From assembly GCF_910592395.1 (NCBI RefSeq), contig NC_088313.1, positions 17,316,437 through 17,376,436 on the forward strand: a DNA stretch of 60,000 bases. Reading direction: 5' to 3'. The number at the start of each line of letters is the position of its first letter. Within the stretch, counting starts at the first letter, position 1. Under the pieces are notes generated by a model. It made no database searches. It was not told the origin of the DNA and was given only the letters and a program-made list of their open reading frames with translations. The position numbers and the translations under genes were made by a program. Shown piece after piece: positions 56,101-60,000 of this stretch. This stretch comes from Lineus longissimus (lineage: Eukaryota; Nemertea; Pilidiophora; Heteronemertea; Lineidae).

Positions 56101-58616
56101 AGGTTTTGAAGAGGTGGTCTACGATAAATCATACGAGGTGATAGTGGTTGCTGATAGTGGCTGATTTCTACAACAGCCACCAGCAGCTGTTGGCTTTCTC
56201 AGTATTGTCAATGTCCCATCATTAAACATAAGAAGTCTGCGAGGCAGGAGTGTCTTTAATATGTTATTAGCATGCCTTTTCACCCAGCTAACAATATAAA
56301 AACGAACAAAACTATTCTCAAATCTCTTCCACAGATAAAATGGCCCAAATGCTGATTAACCAGCTGAAGGTGACATGCCCGAATATCGTATATGGGCCAG
56401 TTGTTAGGTCAGCTTGTGACATCATCTCCGTCAAGAAGACACTCCAAGGTTTCAATGCAACCGTTTTCAGAAATATGGCTACTAAAAACCTTAAATACTG
56501 TGCGTAAGTAATGTCTCGTGTGTTGTAATAGTCAATTTTCCGACGTTTCTGATATCTTCTTTAACTTCATCAAGATGTGAGGTCTATGATCTTCTAAGTC
56601 TGGGCTTACAGAGTTCACGTTGTCACTAGTAACACGTCAATTTCCTGGTGTCACTCGTGACATGAATAACGAAACAGCTGGCTTCATAGGCTGCATGGCT
56701 TCTTGACGTCTTCATGTATGTAGCCCTCCTTTGAAAATATTTTTTCGTTCTTCTTTACATGCGTGACAAGTGAAATATGACAAGTTACACGTGAAAACGT
56801 TAACTCTACAGGAATGTAAACCCAGCCTAAGTTATATCGGGTTCATATTGTCACTTGTCATGATTCACTTGTCACGAGTTAACTGATTTAGGCTTGAAAA
56901 CATGACGTGAGGGTGAAAAGTAACCTCGTGAATCTTTGGAAATGACTTGTTCATTCTCCATGTCTTCATGTAAAAAGTGAACAGCGGCACATTTGAAAAC
57001 CTGATCTCTATACATGTATAAGCATGCCCAGCCTAATGGGGCATCTAAAATACACACTCTGGTGGACATGTAATTTGTCAGTGACATTCACTCGGTTAGC
57101 GATATTTAACGCCATTATTGAGTATTACTTCTTGGCCGTGAGCTCTGTGAACGTGCGGTTAAACCATGATTTCCCCCTTCCAGCGAACAGCCCCGAGCTA
57201 AGATTCTGATCGAAAACGGATTGAAGAACTGTCCTGCTGACGATGTCACTGAAGTCAATACAGCCTGGAAAATGGTTGTCGACAAGATTGGCATGAGTTG
57301 TACCAAGAGATTTGATGTGAGTTGACCACATCAAAGTGCAATCATTAAAGCCTATTCAACCTGACGATAGTTCAAGGAGAATGAGCGTGATAATCCCCCC
57401 CTCCCCGCTCTGCTTCAGCCAAGTCTTTTGAGAGTCAGACTTATCTTTATCTGAGAACAAGAACAAGAACGAAGTTGCAATTGACAACGGCTATCGCGTT
57501 ACCTGTTGTCAGAATCGCAATGAAATACTGTGTCTTTAACGTCTGGTGTTCCTTGTGACAATGATATAAAACATTCAACTTGACTTGATGAATGACTCTG
57601 ATGACATCAACGAGAAAATTCCCCTCGTCCTTGGATTAAATCCAAACCTCTGTATTCGTACAGTGCCTTCTCGAACAGGTCATCACTTAATCCACAATAT
57701 TTTCCTAACAGATCATCATTTTCTAATCTCTACTTTCAATTTAGGTCAACCCTGGATCGATAACCAGGATCACTTTGGTTGAAGGGGAGACCAGGCTTTT
57801 GAAGTATAAATTCATCGGCTGCAAGAGTACTATATGTCAAGGACAAAATAACTGCCAAGTCAAGATTTTTTACACGCTCACCAATCTCAGAGGCAATGCC
57901 AAGTATGTTCTGGCTGACATGTTCTCCCATAAAATATACTTCTCTTCATTTCATGATAGAATGTGCTGATGATAACAGCATCTCACACTTGCATAGAAGT
58001 TAATGTTCTGATGAGTTAAAGCTTCGACGAAATGCAGGGTTTAAAAAAAATTATTGTAGAAATTTTCGGGAATAGCAAAAGAAAGCAGGCGCCAAAATTT
58101 AGCTTTTAAAATAACTTCTTTCCTGACCAATTGAATTGTCACTTTGTCACAATTTTCGAGTAAATATTGCATAAAGAAATGTAACATTGCATCAAATATA
58201 AACACACATTGAAGGGAAATTTTAACATTGCATAAAAAAGAGTAACATTGCATCAAAAATGAAACGATGAATGAACAAAAATCAATATTGCATGAAAAAT
58301 ATTTTTATTGAATATTGCAACATGCCATAGTCTAGTGGCCCAACGGGCATGCATAAACAATGGTGTTATTAATGCAATTCTTTGAGCTTTCAGGTGTAAA
58401 TCAGATGGAAACTATCTTGTTCAAGGAGCCTTTAGTGGGACTAACTGTGGCTTCGAACTCACTGACCAAAACTGTGGCGACGAATTTAACTTGGTCCTTC
58501 GAAGTCGTGTATTCTATGTTGATCAGGAAACACAGATAAGAGATGTGATATTCTATTATCAAATGACCATTAATGGTGTCGTGGTCACCTACAAGATGCT
58601 GGACACGAAAATACAG
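24095..58616 (+). CDS. Giant secreted lectin/PAN/VWA protein with a tandem array of CX7C domains (3' end open)
   Basis: About 45 exons with good AG/GT sites join in one frame from the ATG at 24095 to at least 58616, giving about 7.1 kb of coding sequence (at least about 2,360 residues). Order: signal peptide, Link-like segment, C-type lectin domain, orphan segment 1, PAN 1, orphan segment 2, PAN 2, about 15 Cys-rich domains with a VWA domain embedded, then a terminal orphan segment. All junction phases agree, apart from the optional exon at 45118. I recognise the individual lectin, PAN and VWA families but not the whole protein or the repeated domain. The make-up indicates a secreted adhesion, matrix or humoral recognition protein. 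No stop codon in frame was found after 58616, so the gene probably extends right. Confidence 0.8.
24712..24745. repeat. Hairpin with GATATCG arms
   Basis: AATTGATATCGTTTA and TAAACGATATCAATT are perfect inverse arms a few bases apart in intron 1 of the plus gene. Confidence 0.8.
25535..25610 (-). repeat. tRNA-like SINE fragment
   Basis: Minus strand TGGCCCAGTGGTTGGCGCG is a typical A-box SINE start; the B box is not clear. In intron 1 of the plus gene. Confidence 0.35.
27491..27760 (+). CDS. Link-like domain
   Basis: A 270-nt phase 1-1 exon, i.e. a self-contained 90-residue module. It encodes FLKPFLRVNNNML, then LDEAKEACMAYGLVIATEDQ and NECAWMANGK, and ends VWCIAG. The A-x-x-A-C-x-x-x-G-x-x-I-A-T-x-x-Q pattern and the following C-x-W resemble the hyaluronan-binding Link domain and related C-type-lectin folds. 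The closing strands differ from classic Link domains, so this is family-level inference. It lies directly before a C-type lectin domain. A MITE (27833-28076) sits 72 bp after its donor. Confidence 0.55.
27833..28076 (+). mobile_element. Foldback MITE copy 8
   Basis: Full-length, inserted in an A-rich run (CGAAAAAAA and AAAAAAAAT flanks). It sits 72 bp after the Link-like exon donor. Confidence 0.9.
28170..30645 (+). CDS. C-type lectin domain
   Basis: Two exons (28170-28353, 30446-30645). The first carries YTCPMGWTWLPGSMSCFKY and SNCSDLGGYLATIDSKEEQ, the standard first half (C-P-x-G-W, S-C-F, L-G-G-x-L-A-x-I). The second carries DGPAFIGLNG, a WNDGS motif and the closing YICEM with a preceding C. 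The WND strand motif is intact. No EPN or QPD sugar-specificity triplet is visible in the long loop, so calcium-dependent sugar binding is uncertain. The intron contains the 1.6-kb composite repeat at 28794-30392. Confidence 0.85.
28794..30392. mobile_element. hAT-like composite element with three internal ~301-bp repeats
   Basis: The ends are inverted repeats CAGGGCCGTATTTA and TAAATACGGCCCTG. CAGGG-type ends suggest the hAT superfamily. Only ACATG is shared by the flanks, so a clean 8-bp duplication is not seen. Inside, blocks recur at spacings of about 301 bp: GGCACGTTTC at about 29169, 29470 and 29771, and TCAAGGTCACAGAGGTC at about 29420, 29722 and 30026. There is no transposase frame. 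It fills most of the intron of the C-type lectin domain. Confidence 0.7.
29084..29163. repeat. GTC trinucleotide microsatellite
   Basis: About 80 bp of imperfect GTC/CGTC repeats inside the composite element. Confidence 0.9.
31005..32670 (+). CDS. Orphan extracellular segment 1
   Basis: Exons 31005-31137, 31432-31543 and 32436-32670, about 160 residues that I do not recognise. They encode APNFTVSFESSYVTTGG, then VSILTVKVIFPNTTEAIL and IRVTFMIRSDNYAKTL, alternating hydrophobic strands with several N-glycosylation sequons and a C-terminal half rich in cysteines (LDCSRY, GGCAVL, VSCNTH, RSCLPY). It is likely a beta-sandwich. A 46/47-bp minisatellite occupies part of the intron before the third exon. 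Confidence 0.65.
31925..32156. repeat. 46/47-bp minisatellite, five units
   Basis: Units beginning AAAGGACGCAGTGTCGACGG start at 31925, 31971, 32018, 32064 and 32111. The period alternates 46 and 47 bp because the junction is GATCGAAA or GATCGACAAA in turn, implying a 93-bp dimer as the amplified unit. Intronic in the plus gene. Confidence 0.9.
33029..33640 (+). CDS. PAN/Apple domain 1 and short Cys tail
   Basis: Exon 33029-33331 encodes ACTAFSAKVESKGLA, then ERCAAICKNHKPFICLSYSY, GVCKIS and YYERAC. The E-x-C-x-x-x-C...C-x-x-x-x-Y pattern is characteristic of PAN/Apple domains, which bind proteins or carbohydrates. Exon 33551-33640 adds SCKQCPSIDAVSRTQFYSLL and joins in phase 1 to the next exon. 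Its donor (GTAAAG) was chosen because it alone keeps the frame, so that boundary is less certain. Confidence 0.75.
33768..33950. mobile_element. Small TIR element, Tc1/mariner-like ends
   Basis: Ends TACTGTGGAACCTC and GAGGTTCTACTGTA are inverted; TA at both edges would fit a TA target. CTCTATTAAGGACA recurs internally several times. No coding capacity. Confidence 0.6.
34026..35315 (+). CDS. Orphan extracellular segment 2
   Basis: Exons 34026-34291 and 35027-35315 (phases 1 to 0, 0 to 1) encode about 185 residues with no family I recognise. Seen are PVSRRVSIKQTFKPTTQPEC, ALVSGCGFITGMISVQV, ISSCINTIVNNTNLTSATNY and LALDDTRDC. There are at least four N-glycosylation sequons and six cysteines. 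It lies between two PAN domains. A tRNA-like SINE fragment begins about 20 bp after the second donor. Confidence 0.65.
35345..35445 (-). repeat. tRNA-derived SINE fragment
   Basis: On the minus strand TAGTCCAATGG matches an A box, and about 45 nt later GGTACGAATCC matches a B box with one mismatch. It begins within about 30 bp of an exon donor. It does not fold into a convincing intact tRNA, so a SINE head or tRNA pseudogene is likely. Confidence 0.5.
35954..36178 (+). CDS. PAN/Apple domain 2
   Basis: One 225-nt phase 1-1 exon. It encodes GYKYEKGQCSKLGP, then PACTAQCEAKGENCTAFAWN, QQCDILKDGC and SYYTKE. The C-x-x-x-C-x(6)-C-x-A-F-x-W core and later C-x-L pair are typical of PAN. It is more canonical than PAN 1. 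It directly precedes the Cys-rich array. Confidence 0.8.
36818..37862 (+). CDS. CX7C-array domain 1 (divergent, four-Cys)
   Basis: Exons 36818-36932 (115 nt, phase 1 to 2) and 37723-37862 (140 nt, 2 to 1). Residues include KACLNSQGFTDV, RNDLC at the exon end, TLMTSC and YRNMTC. It keeps the intron one residue after the third-Cys position and matches the length and phase of the last two exons (d, e) of the later repeat units. It lacks the second and fourth cysteines. It looks like the remnant of an older repeat unit. The intron contains an inverted pair of GAGCGGAAT-type repeats. Confidence 0.6.
36950..37305. repeat. Inverted pair of GAGCGGAAT-type short repeats
   Basis: GAGCGGAATAAGCGGAATG at about 36962 and its inverse CGCTCATTCCGCTCATTCC near 37272 flank about 270 bp. 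GGCCATGT / ACATGGCC extends the symmetry outward. It may be a small foldback element. Confidence 0.5.
38373..40938 (+). CDS. CX7C-array repeat unit 1 (microexon plus three domains)
   Basis: Microexon 38373-38399 (27 nt, GVGWPEIK) then exons 38738-38849, 39072-39323, 39904-40031, 40329-40440 and 40808-40938 (112, 252, 128, 112, 131 nt). Phases 1-1, 1-2, 2-2, 2-1, 1-2, 2-1. Three domains follow. The first has TCKVREC and SECLDMMKTC. The second is reduced to four cysteines (DEC, DLC, AKC, GVC). The third, VDCLKSTYMQC...KIC...GCLTNSQGC...SLC, is nearly canonical. Helical amphipathic sequence between cysteines suggests small disulphide-bonded alpha-helical domains. The domain family is not recognised; six-Cys nematode DUF19/T20D4.11-like domains are a possible relative, by impression only. 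Confidence 0.7.
39597..39665. repeat. Fragment of a dispersed CAGTGGAACCCC element
   Basis: Starts CAGTGGAACCCCGGTAACAC and continues ACTCATGGGACCGAGG. The reverse complement of the same sequence occurs at about 20515-20595. Both look like ends of one MITE family. Confidence 0.6.
41568..41690. mobile_element. Small inverted-repeat element
   Basis: Ends GGCTGGGTTTACATAGAG and CTCTATGTAAACCCGGC are inverted repeats of about 16 bp around a 90-bp core. MITE-like. Confidence 0.6.
42830..43075 (-). mobile_element. Foldback MITE copy 9
   Basis: Full-length with a perfect 9-bp duplication AACAAAATA on both sides. It ends 68 bp before the microexon at 43144. Confidence 0.95.
43144..46954 (+). CDS. 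CX7C-array repeat unit 2 (microexon plus three domains)
   Basis: Microexon 43144-43164 (21 nt, LQFEIE) then exons 43650-43758, 44252-44479, 44820-44944, 46406-46511 and 46821-46954 (109, 228, 125, 106, 134 nt). Lengths and phases match unit 1. The first domain is canonical: KECLFAKSVVC...QTC...KTCVTTMYKKC...QVC. The second and third keep four cysteines (ATC, YDC, SGC, DRC; AAC, GIC, ENC, QFC). Two anomalies affect the unit: a 129-bp tandem duplication around the 44820 acceptor, and an extra exon at 45118 without a donor. Joining 44944 directly to 46406 keeps the frame. Confidence 0.7.
44621..44878 (+). repeat. 129-bp tandem duplication of a splice acceptor
   Basis: 44621-44749 and 44750-44878 are near identical (a few substitutions such as TTACAG/TTATAG). 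Each copy has the pyrimidine tract, AG acceptor and first 59-60 nt of the exon. Using the first acceptor (44691) leads to a TAG at 44758-44760. Only the second (44820) reads through. Confidence 0.9.
45118..45352 (+). CDS. Orphan exon in unit 2: optional terminal exon or remnant
   Basis: A good acceptor (TTGTCCACAG) opens a reading frame in the correct phase: YSDPVACCMRAYKSKS, MMRQCEYTS and MARTNC. It then runs through TITTKTLKCVLLLHVA to a TGA at 45350-45352. No GT donor in the required phase 1 is present. At the point where the array's exons usually end (TTGCAC followed by GTA), this one reads TTGCAC then TATC. The other three units have no exon in this position, and skipping this one preserves the frame. 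It may end a shorter secreted isoform (AATAAA at about 46167), or be dead sequence. Confidence 0.45.
45837..45864. repeat. Short perfect hairpin
   Basis: GTGCAGGTGATT and AATCACCTGCAT arms around a 3-4 bp loop. No terminator role is expected in an animal intron. Confidence 0.6.
46541..46660. repeat. 35-bp-arm hairpin
   Basis: Arms 46541-46575 and 46626-46660 are inverse of each other with two mismatches (TGGGTGATATGAA...). The loop is 50 bp. It begins 30 bp after an exon donor of array unit 2. Confidence 0.85.
47282..50479 (+). CDS. CX7C-array repeat unit 3 (microexon plus three canonical domains)
   Basis: Microexon 47282-47308 (27 nt, DYTWLIPET) then exons 47616-47721, 48181-48432, 48974-49116, 49747-49849 and 50349-50479 (106, 252, 143, 103, 131 nt). 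All three domains have six cysteines: ETCKIDVVQAC with SACVIAALKTC; KECNLVKAYEC with KTCIEKNTLKC; and EQCDLSESFNC with TECAASSTLDC. Domains are joined by short proline-acidic hinges (LKPEEKEC, VLIPKQC). This is the cleanest statement of the repeat and the best query for homology search. A MITE with a nested insertion lies in the 49117-49746 intron. Confidence 0.75.
48711..48791 (+). mobile_element. Foldback MITE copy 10 (5' truncated)
   Basis: Only the last 80 bp remain, from AATATTAATGAG to CACTTCC. More diverged than the others. Intronic in array unit 3. Confidence 0.75.
49228..49646 (-). mobile_element. Foldback MITE copy 11, split by a nested insertion
   Basis: Ends are intact; flanks TAACATAAA and TAAAATAAA match at 8 of 9. 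The body is interrupted at a CCGG by a second element (49253-49423). Removing that element and one CCGG restores the standard MITE sequence. Confidence 0.9.
49253..49423 (-). mobile_element. Small TIR element with CCGG target, copy 1 (nested)
   Basis: 171 bp beginning TGTAACATCTGTGG and ending AACATTACA, with CCGG on both sides. The uninterrupted host sequence has a single CCGG, so CCGG is a 4-bp target duplication. Terminal inverted repeats are at least TGTAA...TTACA. No coding capacity. Confidence 0.85.
50832..51773 (+). CDS. VWA domain with intact MIDAS
   Basis: Exons 50832-51036 and 51400-51773. They encode ANILFLLDASGSVNAKDN (D-x-S-x-S), GGTYTHLALDNAA (the MIDAS threonine) and IVIVMTDGKSITP (the MIDAS aspartate), with YSIGIGD and LYTLENFDKLDDI at the end. 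All metal-coordinating positions are present, so divalent-cation dependent ligand binding is likely. It is embedded between array units 3 and 4, an unusual position. The end was set at 51773 (donor GTGAGT); an alternative donor GTTTGA six bases earlier also keeps the frame. Confidence 0.9.
51952..52123 (+). mobile_element. Small TIR element with CCGG target, copy 2
   Basis: 172 bp, the reverse-orientation match of the nested element, again bounded by CCGG on both sides (51948-51951 and 52124-52127). In the intron after the VWA domain. Confidence 0.85.
52128..52258 (+). mobile_element. Small TIR element, diverged copy 3
   Basis: 131 bp starting TGTAGTGAGTGG and ending GACAGATGTTACA, sharing the CCGG with copy 2 on its left and followed by TCGG. 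It shares end motifs and a GAGTGTTTCCC block but has a different middle. Confidence 0.7.
52449..54805 (+). CDS. CX7C-array repeat unit 4 (microexon plus three domains)
   Basis: Microexon 52449-52469 (21 nt, KTPGDE) then exons 52906-53017, 53642-53875, 54182-54436 and 54678-54805 (112, 234, 255, 128 nt). Three canonical six-Cys domains: TCKLTEAKQC with MECLKLALLTC; TCKVKEAMEC with NCVYDRIAAC; and ECDDSEATKC with ECILGRSPEC. The 255-nt exon equals the sum of exons c and d of other units (for example 143 plus 112) and has no intron at the domain boundary, so one intron was lost here or gained in the others. Hinges are FLPKPKDTC and ILPPKATGKEC. Confidence 0.75.
53124..53353 (-). mobile_element. 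Foldback MITE copy 12 (internal deletion)
   Basis: Perfect 9-bp duplication TACCATTAT on both sides. About 15 bp of the central palindromic region is missing. Confidence 0.95.
53508..53553. repeat. Perfect 46-bp palindrome
   Basis: Two 22-bp arms (AATATTCTCATAATTGTTAT...) around a 2-bp spacer, fully complementary. AT-rich; intronic in array unit 4. Confidence 0.9.
55387..57316 (+). CDS. Divergent tail of the CX7C array
   Basis: Exons 55387-55575 (189 nt), 56335-56503 (169 nt) and 57184-57316 (133 nt). They encode SDECKFKEIQEKMEDFAEDM, KPICKDL, VNMKKCS, LKVTCPNIV, RSACDII, LKYC and LKNCPADD with GMSC. The helical character and the phase-2 intron one residue after a cysteine (at 56503) persist, but the CX7C pairs are lost. 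It probably represents one and a half to two degenerate domains. Confidence 0.6.
55576..56075 (+). mobile_element. Possible LINE 3' remnant
   Basis: Right after the 55575 donor an open frame of about 100 codons (55599-55904) is followed by about 130 bp of AT-rich sequence, an AATAAA at about 56053 and a short TTTCA repeat. A reading frame followed by a 3' tail with short tandem repeats is typical of truncated non-LTR elements. I could not match the peptide to a reverse transcriptase, so this is tentative. Confidence 0.3.
56600..56827. mobile_element. Small inverted-repeat element
   Basis: Ends CTGGGCTTACAGAG and a CTCTACAGGAATGTAAACCCAGCC end are related to the 41568 element. The interior has several TGTCAC/GTGACA palindromes. 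Confidence 0.5.
57745..58616 (+). CDS. Terminal orphan segment (last exons seen)
   Basis: Exons 57745-57902 and 58394-58616, phases 0 to 2 and 2 to 0. They encode VNPGSITRITLVEGETRLLK, FIGCKSTICQGQNNCQVKIF, YLVQGAFSGTNCGFEL and FYYQMTINGVVVTYKM. Beta-rich with paired cysteines, unlike the helical array. No family recognised. The last donor (CAG then GTAAGA) is good and no in-frame stop precedes it, so more exons are expected beyond the window. Confidence 0.6.
58150..58320. repeat. Interspersed ACATTGCAT motif cluster
   Basis: TAACATTGCAT or AATATTGCAT recurs about six times at irregular 20-45 bp spacing in an AT-rich intron. Probably a decayed minisatellite. Confidence 0.4.
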
Positions 58617-60000
58617 GTAAGACTTATAGACTGCCGAGCATTTCTAGACTATAACCTTCGATATTTTATTTTTGAAAAGTTAGTCAAATTATAGCGGGTG
58701 ACCTATGACGATGTACGTTTTCATAAATCTATCAAGCAGTAAAGAACGTTGGGAAGAGTTCATACATTTAGCTCAAAGCATCAATACTCTGATGACAGTA
58801 GGCACCAGGTCAATGTTTTTTATCGAAGAAGCGAATTGTCGAAGTTTCACATATTTCTTCAAGTTCAATGGATTTGTTTGACGAGAAATGAGACATTTTG
58901 ACGACTTACGACTTCGACATACATGTAATGATAATGATAAGAAAATAAGAAAATGCATGAGTGGCTAATCCGAGTCACCAGATCGCACGAGATAATTTCC
59001 TGCGGCCTGAAAGCTGGAGACCGCTTTGCTTTTCTGTGGTTATGTCTACCGGATCAATGCACTTAGGGTATATGATAAAGCTAATCAGCACACAGCAGTA
59101 TTCGTACTGGATCCACATTTGATTCGACTCGCAATCTCTTCGCCATATTATTACCATAGGTTTTGGCCGGTTTATATTCCTGTTCAAGCTCAACTCCCTT
59201 GGGAGTATACAGTCCAGCAGCCTCTTGGTGCTAGGACTCAGCAATCCTGGCAACTTCCTGCCAACTAGGTAACATTTTTATTCCTGGGTGGAGAGAAGTA
59301 AGTAGGGTAAAGTGCTCAAGAACACAAAGACGAAGCACAGGTGTGCAAGGGATAGTAGTCCTAGGGCTGATAGTCCGTGTAACAATAGCCCGCATTGCTA
59401 AATGTTTTGGTTAGGGTTAGCGGTACAATAGATCATGCTGCTTAATTGGTCAAATACAATGCTACCGGACTATGACTCCAGGGGGACTATATCCGCTGTC
59501 ACACCGGTGATCCCTCTTGAGTGTCGAACCAACGCTCTCAAGATGATGTGAATAGATTCCAGTATCGTTTATAACAGGGATGTATAATGACAACGAACTC
59601 ATCTGCAAATTGTATATTTTTAGGAAGTGACTACTTGGCAAGCCCGGCTTACCAAACAGCGACTTTTTCTTGTCCTGAATCATGGAGAGCCGAACTCATT
59701 AATATTAAAGTAAAGTCTCCAGCTCGCCAAACAGGGTAGATTTTTTACCTGTTTGGCAAGCCCGGCTGGCCGAACTGGGTGGCTTTTTAGTGCTGTTTGG
59801 CAAGCGGCTCTCCAAACAGGACAAAAAAACATGCCTGTTCGGCGAGCGGCTTGCCAAATAGACCCGGCCATATTTTTAACTGAGTACCAAAATTTCGAAT
59901 AGCGGCTTCAACACAAAACATCGACATATTATCCGTTAAAGCGGTAAACACCTTTTGTCAAACATGTAGACATCTGTTGTAAATGTCACTTTATCGTTTT
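58617..60000. other. Presumed intron / right-edge sequence
   Basis: I see no exon in correct phase between the last donor and the right edge. The stretch contains a foldback MITE at 59623-59869 and otherwise nothing recognisable. Confidence 0.4.
59623..59869 (-). mobile_element. Foldback MITE copy 13
   Basis: Full-length, perfect 9-bp duplication ATATTTTTA on both sides. A 3-bp insertion (CAT) occurs near 59680. Confidence 0.95.

Overview
This window is animal (metazoan) nuclear DNA. It has long multi-exon genes with GT..AG introns of about 0.1-2.7 kb, secreted extracellular-matrix type domains (EGF, laminin-G, discoidin, VWD, C-type lectin, PAN, VWA), many small non-autonomous transposons, tRNA-like SINE remnants and micro/minisatellites. 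The repeat style and domain mix suggest a marine invertebrate (spiralian, ambulacrarian or cephalochordate); I cannot fix the phylum from sequence alone.

Layout. (1) 305-19924, minus strand: a large gene of the VWDE (von Willebrand factor D and EGF domain) type, open at both ends. I could place 36 exons whose splice phases all agree. Reading 5' to 3' (right to left): discoidin, EGF, discoidin, EGF, laminin-G, Ig-like segment, Cys segment, VWD, post-VWD Cys segments, EGF, IPT-like segment and a short Cys linker. A second module follows in phase: laminin-G, Thr-rich mucin-like linker, Ig-like segment, Cys segment and VWD, running out of the left edge. (2) 19925-24094: divergent intergenic region; no signal-peptide exon for the minus gene was found. 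(3) 24095-58616, plus strand: a giant secreted protein gene with about 45 placed exons and at least about 2,360 codons. It encodes a signal peptide, Link-like segment, C-type lectin domain, an orphan segment, PAN, another orphan segment, a second PAN, then about 15 copies of a Cys-rich domain not recognised by me (C-x7-C ... C ... C-x7-C ... C). A VWA domain with an intact MIDAS motif is embedded in the array. The gene probably runs past the right edge.

The standout is the array in the plus gene. It is built from four higher-order exon repeats. Each starts with a 21- or 27-nt phase-1 microexon, followed by exons of about 110, 240, 130, 107 and 131 nt, with an intron recurrently placed one codon after the third cysteine. 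Within it lie a 129-bp tandem duplication of a splice acceptor and an orphan exon with no usable donor.

Mobile DNA: thirteen copies of a roughly 245-bp foldback element with imperfect terminal inverted repeats and 9-bp target-site duplications (Mutator-like MITE), one of them carrying a nested second element inserted at CCGG. There is also a 1.6-kb hAT-like composite repeat, several smaller inverted-repeat elements, tRNA-like SINE fragments and a probable LINE 3' remnant. Both genes look like extracellular adhesion or matrix proteins, but any joint function is inference.
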